64,000 bases of DNA from contig NC_053036.3 of assembly GCF_002575655.3 (NCBI RefSeq), positions 159,254,627-159,318,626 of the forward strand, given 5' to 3'. This DNA comes from Aegilops tauschii subsp. strangulata (taxonomy: Eukaryota > Streptophyta > Magnoliopsida > Poales > Poaceae). Positions 44,951 to 55,872 of this stretch are shown piece after piece. Below the pieces are notes generated by a model. That model was not told the origin of the DNA, did no database searches, and saw only the letters and a list, made by a program, of their open reading frames with translations. Position numbers and translations under genes: made by a program. Position 1 is the first letter of the stretch. Each line of letters opens with the position of its first letter.

Positions 44951-47340
44951 AAGATCGAACAGTCGCAGTTTCGGGAATGTTATCAGGCGAACAAGCACAA
45001 TTTTTCTTCTTTTCCTATATATAAAAAAGTATGCTACTTGGTGTCAGCTTAGTCAACAAACGATTGTGCCAACCTTGACCGTTGGATTGACATTCAACGT
45101 CTGTCGTGTTTCTTCAGTCTCTTCTTCCTCCAGCCGCCAAAGCCAAACCAGCGCCGGCGGGACCGCCTGCTGCCGCCTCCCACGGCTGGCTGTGCTGCCG
45201 CGCATGCATCGTGGCCACATCGCACCCTAAAACTCTACGCATCTTCCCCGGCTCCTGTTCGTTCCCTCCGAGGCCTCATCATCATCCTCCGCCTTGGCTT
45301 GCTCGCCGCGGCGCCGCCCTCCGGTGTTGTCAACATGGTCAACAACCGAGAGGAATAAGAAGATGACTGTACATGGTGAAGATGACAGTAGGGACCCAGC
45401 AGCGCGCGCAATAATTTTGTTTTTCCGGGACGGAGAAGGGTATCAACTGGGTTGTTCGGGAGCTGTGGCCCGTCTAGCACATGACCTGCCCAGTTTGCTT
45501 TTTTCCTTTCTGAAAATGGCTAGCCCAGCTTTTTTTGCAGAATAACCAGCGTAGGCCTACTTGTTTTTCTACGTCTTGCTGAGCCGGAAATATTTCAAGA
45601 CGAGGAGGGATGCATTTTGCCCAGAAAATGGGCTATAAGTAATATTAAATGGGCTGTAAAATGAAAAAATACAGCAAACACGCAATTAGTTCCAGAATAT
45701 TTTTTCTTTTGGATTTTGATATTTTAAATTTCATTGTTTTTGTGCGGGTAAAATTTCTTTGGATTTAAATTAAGGTATGTTTAGTTTTTAAATTAATTTG
45801 AATCTGGCTAGAAATTTCGGATTGTATGCTGTTTGGGACAGATTTGGAGGCTGTCTTGTGGGTCTACTAGGTTGACGTGTACGAAAGGCTTTGTCAATTT
45901 AGTCCACAAACGATTCTAGCAGCAGTGATCGTTGGATGTTAATTCAACGGCCGTGCTGCTTCTTCAATATCTGATCTTCTTGCTCCAGCCGTCCAAACCA
46001 GCGCCGGTGGGACTGCCTGTTCCCGCCTCCCGTGGCCGGCTGTTCTGCCGCACAGGCCGCACCGCCCCACCCTACTCCATTGCTGGCCAGGCCATTCCTC
46101 TACTCACACACACCTCCTGTTATTTTCTGGCGACGGCAACCGGACCAGTAAACCCTCGTACTCCCCACCGCGTGGGCAACCACTGCCGAGTCTTCCCCGG
46201 CTCTGTGTCGTTCCCTTCCTAGGCCTCGCCGTCGTCCACCGCCCTGGTGCTCTCGGCGCGTGTGGTCAACGTGGTCAACGAACAACATCCATCAGACGTG
46301 GACTGTACGTGGAGAGGCAGACAGCTGGGTCCACGGCCGCACACAAGGAAATACCTCCTTATACGTGCAAAATAATGGTTCCTCCACCTGACATTTGGGA
46401 CTCACCGGAAGGGCCTCTGTATTTCACGAAAAAAATGTTCCCCCCGCTGACAGGTCGGACCCACCAGCTATATCTTCGCACGCAAGGAAGTGCCTCCTTA
46501 TTACGCACAAAAATTGAATACTCCCCCTGCTAGCTGGGACCCACATAGTGGGAGGCTGACATGTGGGCCTAGTAAGTTGACGGGGACGGAGGGCTTTGTC
46601 AACTTAGTCAATATGAACGATTCCAGCTCCAGTGACCGTACGATGTCCATCCAACGGCCGTAGTGCTTCTTCAACCTCTGGTCTTCTTTCTCCAGCCGCC
46701 CAAAGCAGCGCCGGTCATGCCGCCTGCTCCTGCCTCCCGTGGCCGGCTGTGCTACTGCGGAGGCCTCACCGCCTCCTACTACTCCCACGCTGGCCAGGCC
46801 CTGCGGAGACGGCAGCCTCACACCGCTGCCGAACCAGTGAACCCTCGTACTCCTCTCTGCATGGGCATCCACTGCCGCGTCTTCCGCGGCTCCGCGTCGT
46901 CCCCTTCCTAGGCCTCGCCGTCGTCCACCGCCTTGGTGCTCTCGGCGCGGCGTGGTCAATGTGGTCAACGAACAACTTCCATCGGAAGAGTACTGTACGT
47001 GAAGAGGCTGACAGCTGGGTCCACGGCCGCAGCAAGGAAGTGCGTCCTTATTACGCGCAAAATATTGATTCCTCCACCTGACAGCAGGGACCCACCGGAC
47101 GGGGCACCGTATTTCATGAAAAAAATGTTTCCCCCCTGACTGCTGGGACCCACCAGCTACATCTTCGCACGCAAGGAAGTGCCTAACTGTTGGGACCCAC
47201 CTAGTCGAAGCGTACGTAGCGTTGCCATTCTGGTCGCGAACGTGTACGTACATACGATTGGTCTGTGTGCAGGCTGCAGCGATGAACCGTGGCGTGCAAG
47301 GAAGGGCACGTGTCGTAGTAGAGGCGCGCACGTAGCATGT
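44951..47340 (+). repeat. CACTA right subterminal region with duplicated segments
   Basis: A phrase near TTAGTC.ACAAACGATT, followed by GACCGTTGGAT and a 'CTTCTTC...CCAGCCG' block, occurs at about 45045, 45895 and 46595. The latter two copies continue in parallel for about 600-690 bp, including CTGACAGCTGGGTCCACGG at about 46318 and 47009 and CCACCAGCTA.ATCTTCGCA at about 46459 and 47150. The ORFs here lie on both strands in all frames and are not supported as genes. The stretch 45550-45880 is AT-rich and featureless. Confidence 0.7.
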
Positions 47341-47569
47341 ACACGTACGTACAGCGGCCAGGGTGCAAGAAAGAAAATACGGCCACATACGTACATACGG
47401 GCGGGGTCTCGAACGCCTACTCGTGCATACGTACAACCAGGGCTTGTGTACATGGCTGGGTCGGAATGGAGAAACTGCATCGTCGTCGCGTTCGTGGCGA
47501 GGCAACGGAATGCGTCGTGTTCATCGGGAGGCAACGGAACGCGTGCTGTTCATCGGGAGCCAACCGGCT

Positions 47570-48310
47570 AGGACAGAACAGCCGATGGAAACGAGGCCTG
47601 GCGTACCGCAGAATGGAGGAAACGACCTTGTGTTCGACCGGCCACAGTGGAAACGGGATCCTGTTCATCGGGAGGGGTCTGCCGTACCGCAAAACGGAGG
47701 AAACGGACCTCCTACGGTCGAAATGGGGTCATTTTGACCGGGAGGGGTGTGGCGTACCGCAAAATGGAGGAAACGGACTTGTGTTGGAGCGCTACGGTCA
47801 AAACGGGGGTCCTGTTCATCGGGAGGGGTGTGGCGTACCGCAAAACGGGACTCCACGGGCTATTGTTCATCCACCGTCGACCTCCTCCAGCCTCCACGGG
47901 CTACTGTTCATCCACCGTCGACCTCCTCCAGCCTCCACCTGTGACTGTTCATCCACGGGATCCTGTTCATCCAGCCTCCACCGCGCGCTCCTCCACCGCT
48001 CGCTCCTCCACCGGCTACTGTTCAACCAGCCCTCTCCACAGGGTCCTGTTCAACCACCCCTCCACGGGCTACTGTTCATCTAGCCCTCCACCGGCTACTG
48101 TTCAACCAGCCCTCCACGGGGTCGTCCTGTTCATCCAGCCCTCCACGGGGTCCTGTTCATCCACCCCTCCACCGGCTCGATCGATCGGGGTACTGTTGAT
48201 CCAGCGGCAACGGCCTCTACTACCACGGGGTCCTGTTCATCCAACCCCCTCACCGGGAACTGTTCATCCAAACTCCCGAACAACACTCACTGTTCATCAA
48301 GGGAAGGAGG
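47570..48310 (+). repeat. CACTA subterminal arrays of short repeats
   Basis: In 47570-47850 the phrase GTACCGCAAAA(C/T)GGAGGAAACGGA recurs about four times with GGGAGGGGT. From about 47865 to 48300 the core TGTTCA(T/A)CCA recurs about 14 times, usually inside CTCCAC(G/C)GGCTACTGTTCATCCA-like units. Dense short repeats near the ends are the binding region for the accessory CACTA protein (TNPA type) in known elements; the link here is inferred. Long open frames across this stretch are due to the repeats. Confidence 0.8.
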
Positions 48311-48599
48311 CAGCAGTGTTCGATCGGCTTCAGTTAGCAGCAGTAGCGAAGGGATCGATCGATCGCTTGGGTTCAGTAACGCGTAGCCTGCAGTGCAATC
48401 GCTCAGGTTCAGTTAGAGCCCAACGCCTCGCACACACGCGCGTACGTACGAGAGGAACGCGCATTGCTCGGCCCCCGACCAGCCACCGTAATCGGGAACT
48501 CCCTGATATTTTCCTCGCCCTCGCTTCTACCATGGGTTTTTCTGTCATGGACGGCCCAAAGAATGTCATGCAGCTGCGTCTCCGGCGCGCCTAGGACGA

Positions 48600-48764
48600 A
48601 AAGCCCATTTTCTGTCATGATTTTTTGTCATAGAAGTAGGACCCCACCACATCTATGATGATACCGGGTTTTATCACAATTATCGTCATAGCAGTGTCAT
48701 AAGTATGACCGGAAAAAATTTCGTTCGGCCCAAAATGTCACGGATGTGTCTTTTTTTTGTAGTG
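48600..48764 (+). repeat. CACTA right terminal end
   Basis: From about 48600 the sequence alternates TGTCAT- and TATGA-like phrases (TTTCTGTCATGA, ATCTATGATGAT, GTCATAGCAGTGTCATAAG), and the element ends in GTCTTTTTTTTGTAGTG at 48764. On the minus strand this starts CACTACAAAA, the CACTA terminus. Confidence 0.85.
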
Positions 48765-49325
48765 CCACGGGTTCCTTCCATACCAACACTTTCCAAGGAA
48801 TTTATTATTTGACAACATAAATTAAATTCATTTTTCATTTCGGGACTGGGCATCCCTAATACGTTTGCCTTACTCTCGTGCAATGACAAGTGAATAAACA
48901 CGCATCTTGAGAATAACACATCTAGCATGGAAAATATTAGCCACCCCTTACTGTTCCGCGAGCGAAACAAACACATAAAAGAAAGTTTATTTTGAAAATT
49001 AGAGATGGCACATACAAATTTGCTTAGAACGGCAAAAGAATACCGCATATAGGTAGATATAGTGGACTCATGTGGCAAAACTGGTTTAAAGGGTTTTGGA
49101 TGCACAAGTAGAGATCATACTTAGTGCAAAATGAAGGCTAGCAAAATATTGAGAAGCGACCAACCAAGAAACAGATAATCTCATAAGCAAGCATTAAGCA
49201 TAAATAACACCGAATAATGCACCACAAGTATGATATAATTTCATTGCATGACTATTGACTTCCGTACTTGCATAGGGAATCACAAACCTTAACACCAATA
49301 TTCTTACTAAAGCATAAATACTCAT
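48765..49325 (-). mobile_element. Fragment of Athila-type retrotransposon 3' untranslated region
   Basis: The order GGGACTGGGCATCCC, TTGAGAATAACAC, TAGCATGGAA, GGCACATACAAATTT, ACCGCATATAGGTAG, ATAGTGGACTCAT and GGATGCACAAGTAG matches element C at 24058-24420 with many differences. It is the DNA into which both the CACTA element and the next LTR element were inserted. No gene. Confidence 0.7.
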
Positions 49326-49364
49326 TGTCGGTGTCAAAACCGGCGGATCTCGGGAAGGGGGTCC
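49326..49364 (+). repeat. 39-bp stub of a gypsy LTR, cut by Fatima copy 2
   Basis: TGTCGGTGTCAAAACCGGCG and the following bases are like the start of a common cereal gypsy LTR. It stops at 49364 where Fatima copy 2 begins. The rest should lie beyond the window. Confidence 0.5.
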
Positions 49365-49890
49365 TGTCGTGGTTTTGTCACGACAGATTTCCTAGAGAAA
49401 GGACTTAGTCGTGGAGCCATCGCTACGGGTTAGCTTAAAGGGGTTAAAGCAGACAAGGGACGCAAGAGAGTTTTATACTAGTTCGGCCCCTTACGATGAA
49501 GGTAAAAGCCTACGTCTAGTTGTGATGGAATTGATGGGGTTTCGATGACCAGGGAGTGAATACGCTTTGCCTGGGTCTCGAGTTGTTGTCTGTTGTCCCT
49601 GAACCGCCGCCGGGTCGTCCCCTTATATACATGGGTTGACGCCCGTCGGTTTACAGACTCCGAGGCCGGCTCATAATCGTGTCCAGCTCGGTCTCTGCTA
49701 CTTCTATCTTATAACACAAGTTTATATATCAATGCCGGTTTGTGTCTAGAGGCCTTAAACCGGCTTTGGGCCCTGGGCCTTCATGAATCATCACCGTCTA
49801 TCTTCATGTGCTTCAGATACAAATGAACTACTTATGAGGTTAACCCGGCCTCTCCTGGCCGGTTTACGCCTAGTGGCAATATCCCCAACA
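49365..49890 (-). repeat. Fatima copy 2, 3' LTR (526 bp)
   Basis: It has the same ends as the copy 1 LTRs and high similarity over its length. A polypurine-like tract follows at 49891-49902. Confidence 0.92.
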
Positions 49891-50109
49891 TTAGGCCCCA
49901 GATTGATTTGAACTGGTTCATGTCAATCCTCAATACTTAAAAAAATTTCTTACAATCTTGTAAACCGCCGTGACAACATCTTCTAGGATCATGGTAAACC
50001 GCCGTGACGTCACCTGTCATTAACGAGCCTCTGACAATCGAGGCGACAGCATTGCCTCATATCCAAAAAAATTGGCTCCTCGATTTTCGCGTCTGTCGTT
50101 TATCTCCCT

Positions 50110-50117
50110 TATAAATA
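50110..50117 (+). promoter_or_regulatory. TATA box of the antisense gene, Fatima copy 2
   Basis: TATAAATA at the same place as in copy 1, about 220 bp outside the 3' LTR. The 5'UTR intron is 50299-50805 (GTAAGT to TTTCAG), ending 14 bp before the ATG. Confidence 0.7.
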
Positions 50118-50139
50118 GGGCCAGGTGTCTTTCCATTTT

Positions 50140-53100
50140 CCCCCTCGAGCCTCTTCACTTCATCGTCATCCTCGCGACGCCCGACCCTTCGACCTCGGCC
50201 GCCGCCGTCAACCTTCGACTGCTGCACCAACTTTGGCCGGTGCATCGACCTGAACGTACCAGAGCTCCTCCACGCGCCGCCACTGCTCAACAGCCTCCGT
50301 AAGTCTCCCCTTTCTCTTACCATAGATCTGCACTTAGGGTTTCTGTCGTTCATCAGTGTTCATCGCCGCCCTTCTTTTTCCTTATTTATATCCATGGATT
50401 AGATCCAAAAACCACATAGATCTCGTGCGGTAGTAGTTTCAACATCTATTATGATATCCAACTCATCTCAACTTGGTGAACTTTTAGTACACTGGAATTT
50501 AGGTCAGAATATATTTTGTTTTTCCTACGCGCGGTAGATCTGAAATTACCATAGCAAGATGTGAAACTTGTTTCTTCCTTCACTTACACACTTTGAATAC
50601 CATATTGGCCAGTTTAACTTCACAGACAAAATGATGACCCGGTAGATACCATTAGCCCCCTGTTGAACCGTCAATGTATTACACTGTTCCATTGTTAGAC
50701 TCCGGTTTACGAATAACCAAATCTGGTTTACCAATATGCTTGTATCTTCATACCGCTGTTTAGTTGTCCACTGTAAATCTTAAACTGGTAATAATCATGT
50801 TTCAGATTTTCCTTTGTCATGGCTAAGCAAGTCTATGAGTGCAATTGGGCTCCCTCTCGAGTAACCGAGGAGCAGTTAAACAACCTTGTTAAAACGGGCG
50901 CTTTAGCTAAGAAAGATGTCATCCACTGGAGGGTCCCCGGCCCGGAAAATCCTCCTACACCCAAGGATGGAGAGGTAGTCGTGTTCGCTGATCATCTCGG
51001 ACGAGGTTTTAGCCCTCCCGGTTCAAAAAAATTCCGAGATGTACTGGCTAGTTTTCAACTGCGCCCTCAAGATATTGGTCCTAACTCTGTAACCAACATC
51101 TACCACTTCCAAGTCTTTTGTGAGGTTTATCTCCAAGAGGAACCTTCCGTCGAACTGTTTCAGGATTTTTTTCACTTAAACCGTCGCACAGAGTTCTCAG
51201 ATGGACCCAATACAGAACTGGGTGGAATGGCGGTTCAGAAAAGGAAGGAAGTCACCTTCCCTCATCCCAAACTCCACAGTCACCCCAAAGAGTGGAACCA
51301 GACTTGGTTTTACTGCATGGATACATCTCCATCTGATGAAAATCCCTTGCCGGGTTACCGCCCTAAACGCCTTAGCAACACACATCCTTTTCCTCAGAGG
51401 TTGACATCAAGAGAACGGTCCAACTATGCTCCCCAATTATCAAAGCTTAGAGCCTTCATGGTGAACGGTTTGACAGGAGTTGATCTTGCTCGTTGCTGGA
51501 TAAGCTGGAGCATTCTGCCCTTAAGCCGGCGCCCCGATTTGATGTGTGAGTACACGGGGAGTTTGAAGTTTCCTCAGCAGCACATTGACATTCAACTTAT
51601 AGACGAAGAAGTCACTGAGGCTGTAAAGAAAATACTGAATGAACCGGAGGCCGTCTGTGCCCAAACCAGACTACTCCCTTTCTGCACCTTCAACAAACCA
51701 CTAGCTGTAAGAATCATATAATCCTTTGTTTCTGAATTTGCTTCTGTCCAAACATTTTCTGAAAGTGTAATTATTTTTCTGACAGGGTGATGATCCGTTC
51801 TGGAACAAGAAACCATCACAAGACAAACCGGTGAAGCCGCAAGACAAACCGGTCAAGCCAGTTCGTCCAAAGACCAAGGTTGTTAAGAAACCTGCCAAGA
51901 GAAGGACCAGTGCATCCACCGATCTACCAGCTGATGATGATGTGCGTAATCCACAACCAGAGGTAGAACTTGACTCTCTTGGTTCATTTTTCATACATCT
52001 CATTGACAATGATTATTATCAGGACGACGCTGAAGGCAGTCACGCTGAGGACGTAGAGGTAACCATTCTTTCCTCCGATTCAGATCCTCTGCCAACATCA
52101 AAAATCCGTCAAGCAAACCGGAAAGTAAAATTTTCTCACCCTCTTGCTTACTTGGACCCAAACTTTCTTTTGAAGACGCAGTAGCACGAAGCTCACCATA
52201 CAACCCGCACAGCGGCCAGGTAGTTACCTCCGCCGGTTTACCGAACAGTCCGGTTCGGAAACGCCAATCAGAGGTCTCTTATCCCATTGATACTTCATGC
52301 CCAAAAGCAGGTTGTTTTCGCCAGCCTCTTAACCCGTCTGATTCAAATTATCAGGGTACTTCTCACTCATCCTCTGGCGAGTCATCGGCCAAACAGCTTC
52401 CACCCCTCAAAACAGTTCTTGGGTGAGCTATGCACATGTCTTTATTCTTGATGTGTTATCTTTACATACTGTACTGATCCTTATGTCTATCTTTTCTCAG
52501 CGCCAAGCCAAGACCAGCAAGAAAGCTCGTTTAAACAAACCGGCTGTTGATAATGTAGCTGCTGAACCGGAGACAACTCCAGATCTGGAAGAAACCGACG
52601 CTGACGCCATGCTTCACGATCCGCCGCTTCAAGACCATGATTTCCTTGCTGAACAAGTGCAAGTTGACACTACAAGCCATGCAGACCGGCCAACCAGCCC
52701 TGTCCGAACTGATGACAAACCGGTCAGTCCAGCTAAGGACACTGATAAACCGCCAACTCCGGTGAAAGCTGCTGATGAACAAGATGATGATGTTATGATT
52801 ACTGGTACTGGCCACACCACTCCTGGCAATCCTGTTGCTTTGTCAAAGCATACTGCCAAGGATGATTTCTCTGCTATCGGCAAAGGCCAATGGAATGCCG
52901 ATTTATCAAGCTACGCCCATCTCAATGCTCAAGATATTCACTCCGGCTTCTTGAACCGTCTGTATACCAGTCGTGACTATGAAGCTAGTTTGGTAAACTT
53001 GATGAAGGAGCGATATGAGGTAACTACTTTTTCTCTTTTGTCCAATTGCAGTTTATCAACTCCTAGTAGCCCCCAAGTGACGGTTTATGATATCAATCTA

Positions 53101-54476
53101 AACCGGGACTTTTGTCATAACTTAACTTTGCATATTTAGCCTCCAGGGACCGGATTACCTTTTTAAGATGAACCGGTTCCTTAAAATTTGCCATACTGCT
53201 CTTTCGCCGGTATAGCCCCCAAGGGCCGGTTTAACTTTATAAAGATGAACCGGGACTGTAGAAGAATTCCCATACCAACAGTTTTTGAGCAAACACACAT
53301 TAGCCCCCAAGTGCCAAGATTAATACTTGTATTGTACTTGGGACTTGTAGAAATTTCTGATAAGGAGCAAGTATGCATTAGCCCCCAAGTATCATGGGGA
53401 TAACTTGTTATGTGCTTGGTACTTCAAATATGTACTGTCAACTCACTATGTATCTGTCTCTTTATAGGCTGAACTGAGCAAGAAGGAAAGCCAAACCGCT
53501 GATCTGCAAGAGAACATCAAGTCCCAACAGGCCGAAACATCCAAAGCAAAAGATGAGCTGACGAGCGCCTTAGCCGCTATGGAAAAGCTAAAGGAAAGCT
53601 TTGCCAAGGAGCGGGCGGATTGGAACACAGAGAAATCCACTTTGCAGAAAAGAGCTGAAGACGCAGAAGCAGCTCTCAAACCGGTGGTAGACGAGCTGAC
53701 TGGGGTAAAGCGGCAAGTACATGCGATGACCACTGCTGTGTTTGGTAAGCATCTTTTCCTTAATACTGTCAACATATCTTGCCATGCGTTTCCGGTTTAC
53801 TGATGTTTGCAATGATGCAGGAACTCGCATTAGTCATCTGGGCTCTGATGTTCAGAAGAAGCTGAAGGCTGCCTATACGCTGATAGAACAACTGTATACC
53901 GGCGCTCAACGAATTATCTGCACCGCTTCTCACAATAAACCACCACCGACGTTGATCAAGGATACCTTAGACAGGCTATCTATGCTGCCTACCCAGATAG
54001 AAGAGCTGAAGAGGTCTGCTGCAAGGGCTGGCGCTCTGACCGCACTAACCCGGGCAAAAGCATGGGTGCCTGATCTTGATCCGACGGACGTGGCTAAAGG
54101 CTACCCAAGCTTAAAAGAAGATGGATCAGAGTTTGGCACTGATGATCTCCGCGCCATAAACCGGGAAGTACGTCCATTGGCCTCTCAACTTGCCGAAGAG
54201 GCTGATCTTTCATTTTACCAGGCGAGCTATGATACCAATAACAAGCGGGTTGCTGCACCAACTCCTGAGGCTCAAAACCTGATCCCTCCAATCTGTAAGC
54301 ACACTTATGCCCCTGATATTGAACCGTCCACCCTTATAAGCGACGAAGCTGTGTTCCAAGCTTTAACTGGGATCGACTGGACAATTGTTGACTTCTAGCC
54401 GTTGGGTAGAGACGAAAAAGGTGAACCGGCGCAAGATGATCCACAGCCGTCAGGTCAAGCTGTTCAGCGATCATAA
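50140..54476 (+). pseudogene. Fatima antisense gene, copy 2: multi-exon, putative gypsy-type (PF04195-like) protein with coiled coil
   Basis: Coding exons are 50806-51706 (ATG 50819, 296 open codons), 51786-52422, 52501-53019, 53468-53744 and 53821-54476. The first exon is intact here, with NWAPSRVTEEQL, FQVFCEVYLQEEPSVELFQ and RCWISWSILPLSRRP. Exon 2 has repeats of DKPVKP and an acidic part. The 53468 exon forms a coiled coil (KKESQTADLQENIK to DELTGVKRQ). Damage: TAG at 52182-52184 and TAG at 54396-54398, both CAG in copy 1, plus a small indel near 52207. The original stop is TAA 54474-54476. Compared with copy 1, damage lies at different sites, so the common source was probably intact. Confidence 0.78.
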
Positions 54477-55159
54477 CCCGGGGGCCGGTTTAATCTTCCA
54501 TACTGCAATGTTTATTGAGAAACAATTATTCCTTTGGGCACTGAAACGCCTTGTCATAGGCTAGTTAAGACACTTGGTCTGTTATGCCTTCGTGCATATT
54601 TATCTGCAACTAATGCGTGTTAATCCGCCATGCTTGAGTATGATGTTCATAATCCATAGCTATTTATTCAAGTTGTTCCTGTAGATAAGAAGCTTAAAGC
54701 GCCCTGGCGGTTTACCACCGGGCGGGTCATGATACCCAACTATATATATGACCAAGGTTTATAACCAAGGTTGTAAAAGATAACCAAATATGGAAGTATA
54801 TGATACCTGTGACTTTTAGGCATAGTGTTGGCTGACCAACCTTGTAATGAGGGTAATAACCCTAATCCGGAGTAAAAGTATCTCCTGTTATGTAATACCG
54901 GTTTACAATAAAACCGTTCCGGGTTGTGATAAACACCGGTTTATTCCATACTGGTGACTATGAGGCAAAACCAGACCGGGCTGATAGTCTCCGGATTATA
55001 ACTTGATCATGTACTGACAACTTGTAGTTGACAGCCTAACCGGGTTGATAAACACCGGTTTGAAAACATCACAAATCTTAGCAAAAGCAAGAGAAACTTA
55101 GCAAAAGGCAAATAAAACCGTTGTAGTCGAGGCTTTTCACGGGCTGCCAGGCCCCAAAT
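54477..55159 (+). other. Fatima copy 2 spacer after antisense gene
   Basis: Same content as 32251-32914: no ORF, many CCGGTTTA phrases (54484, 54898, 54936 region). Confidence 0.6.
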
Positions 55160-55603
55160 TTGATCAAGAGGTGTTGCTATGGTTCGGGTTCGACCAAGCC
55201 CCCAAGTGATGCTCTGGCATTACGCCGATCAAGAGGTGTTGCTTTTGTTCGGGTTCGACCAAGCCCCCAAGTGATGCTGTGGCATTACGCCGATCAAGAG
55301 GTGTTGCTATGGTTCGGGTTCGACCAAGCCCCCAAGTGATGTTGTGGCATTACGCCGATCAAGAGGCGTAGCTATGGTTCGGGTTCGACCAAGCCCCCAA
55401 GTGATGCTGTGGCATTACGCTGATCAAGAGGCGTAGCTATGGTTCGGATACGACCAAGCCCCCAAGTGATGCTGTGGCATTGCGCCAATCAAGAGGTGTA
55501 GCTATGGTTCGGATACGACCAAGCTCCCTAGTGATGCTGTGGCATTGCGCCGATCAAGAGGTGTAGCTATGGTTCGGATACGACCAAGCTCCCAAGTGAT
55601 CTA
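55160..55603 (+). repeat. Tandem repeat, about seven units of 65 bp, Fatima copy 2
   Basis: Same unit as at 32915-33352. The unit variants (GTGTTGCT, GCGTAGCT, GTGTAGCT) differ in order from copy 1, so the array has changed since the copies separated. Confidence 0.92.
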
Positions 55604-55872
55604 ATATCAAGCTTTGAGAAGCTGAATCAAGGGGTAAACCGGACGCCATTTTGTAAGCTACAGGTAACCACACATGATGTAAGAAAACAATAGATACCCC
55701 GCTTTAGCTGAGGTTTCGGTTTATTATATTGATCATAATATATACAATGTCATAATATGTACATAAGCAGAGCCTGTAGCTCAAGTATAGTAGGGCCGAA
55801 GATGAGCAATATTCCACGGCCGGTTGGTCTCCTCCTCCAATTTACGTGAGTCTTTGCGCTCTCGAACATCAA

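Larger units (their letters stand above)
1..48764 (+). mobile_element. CACTA (En/Spm) DNA transposon, left end outside window, split by two nested insertions
   Basis: The element is recognised from a TNP2-type transposase gene on the plus strand (1-863 and 19921-20264) and from its right terminus, where the bases at 48757-48764 read TTGTAGTG, the complement of the CACTACAA end of CACTA elements. Its own sequence occupies 1-863, 19926-21850 and 44951-48764. Removing retrotransposons A and C with one copy of each target duplication joins these pieces, and the transposase reading frame continues across the first join. The left terminal inverted repeat and the left 3-bp target duplication lie outside the window; the right duplication would be CCA at 48765-48767. 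The family is uncertain. Confidence 0.85.

Noticed and set aside
46501..47505. 334-residue minus-strand ORF in the CACTA right arm
   Set aside because: Arg/Cys-rich, crosses duplicated subterminal sequence, overlaps open frames on both strands and has no family features.
47337..48594. Long plus-strand ORFs (248 and 315 residues) rich in Ser, Pro and His
   Set aside because: They are translations of the short subterminal repeats.
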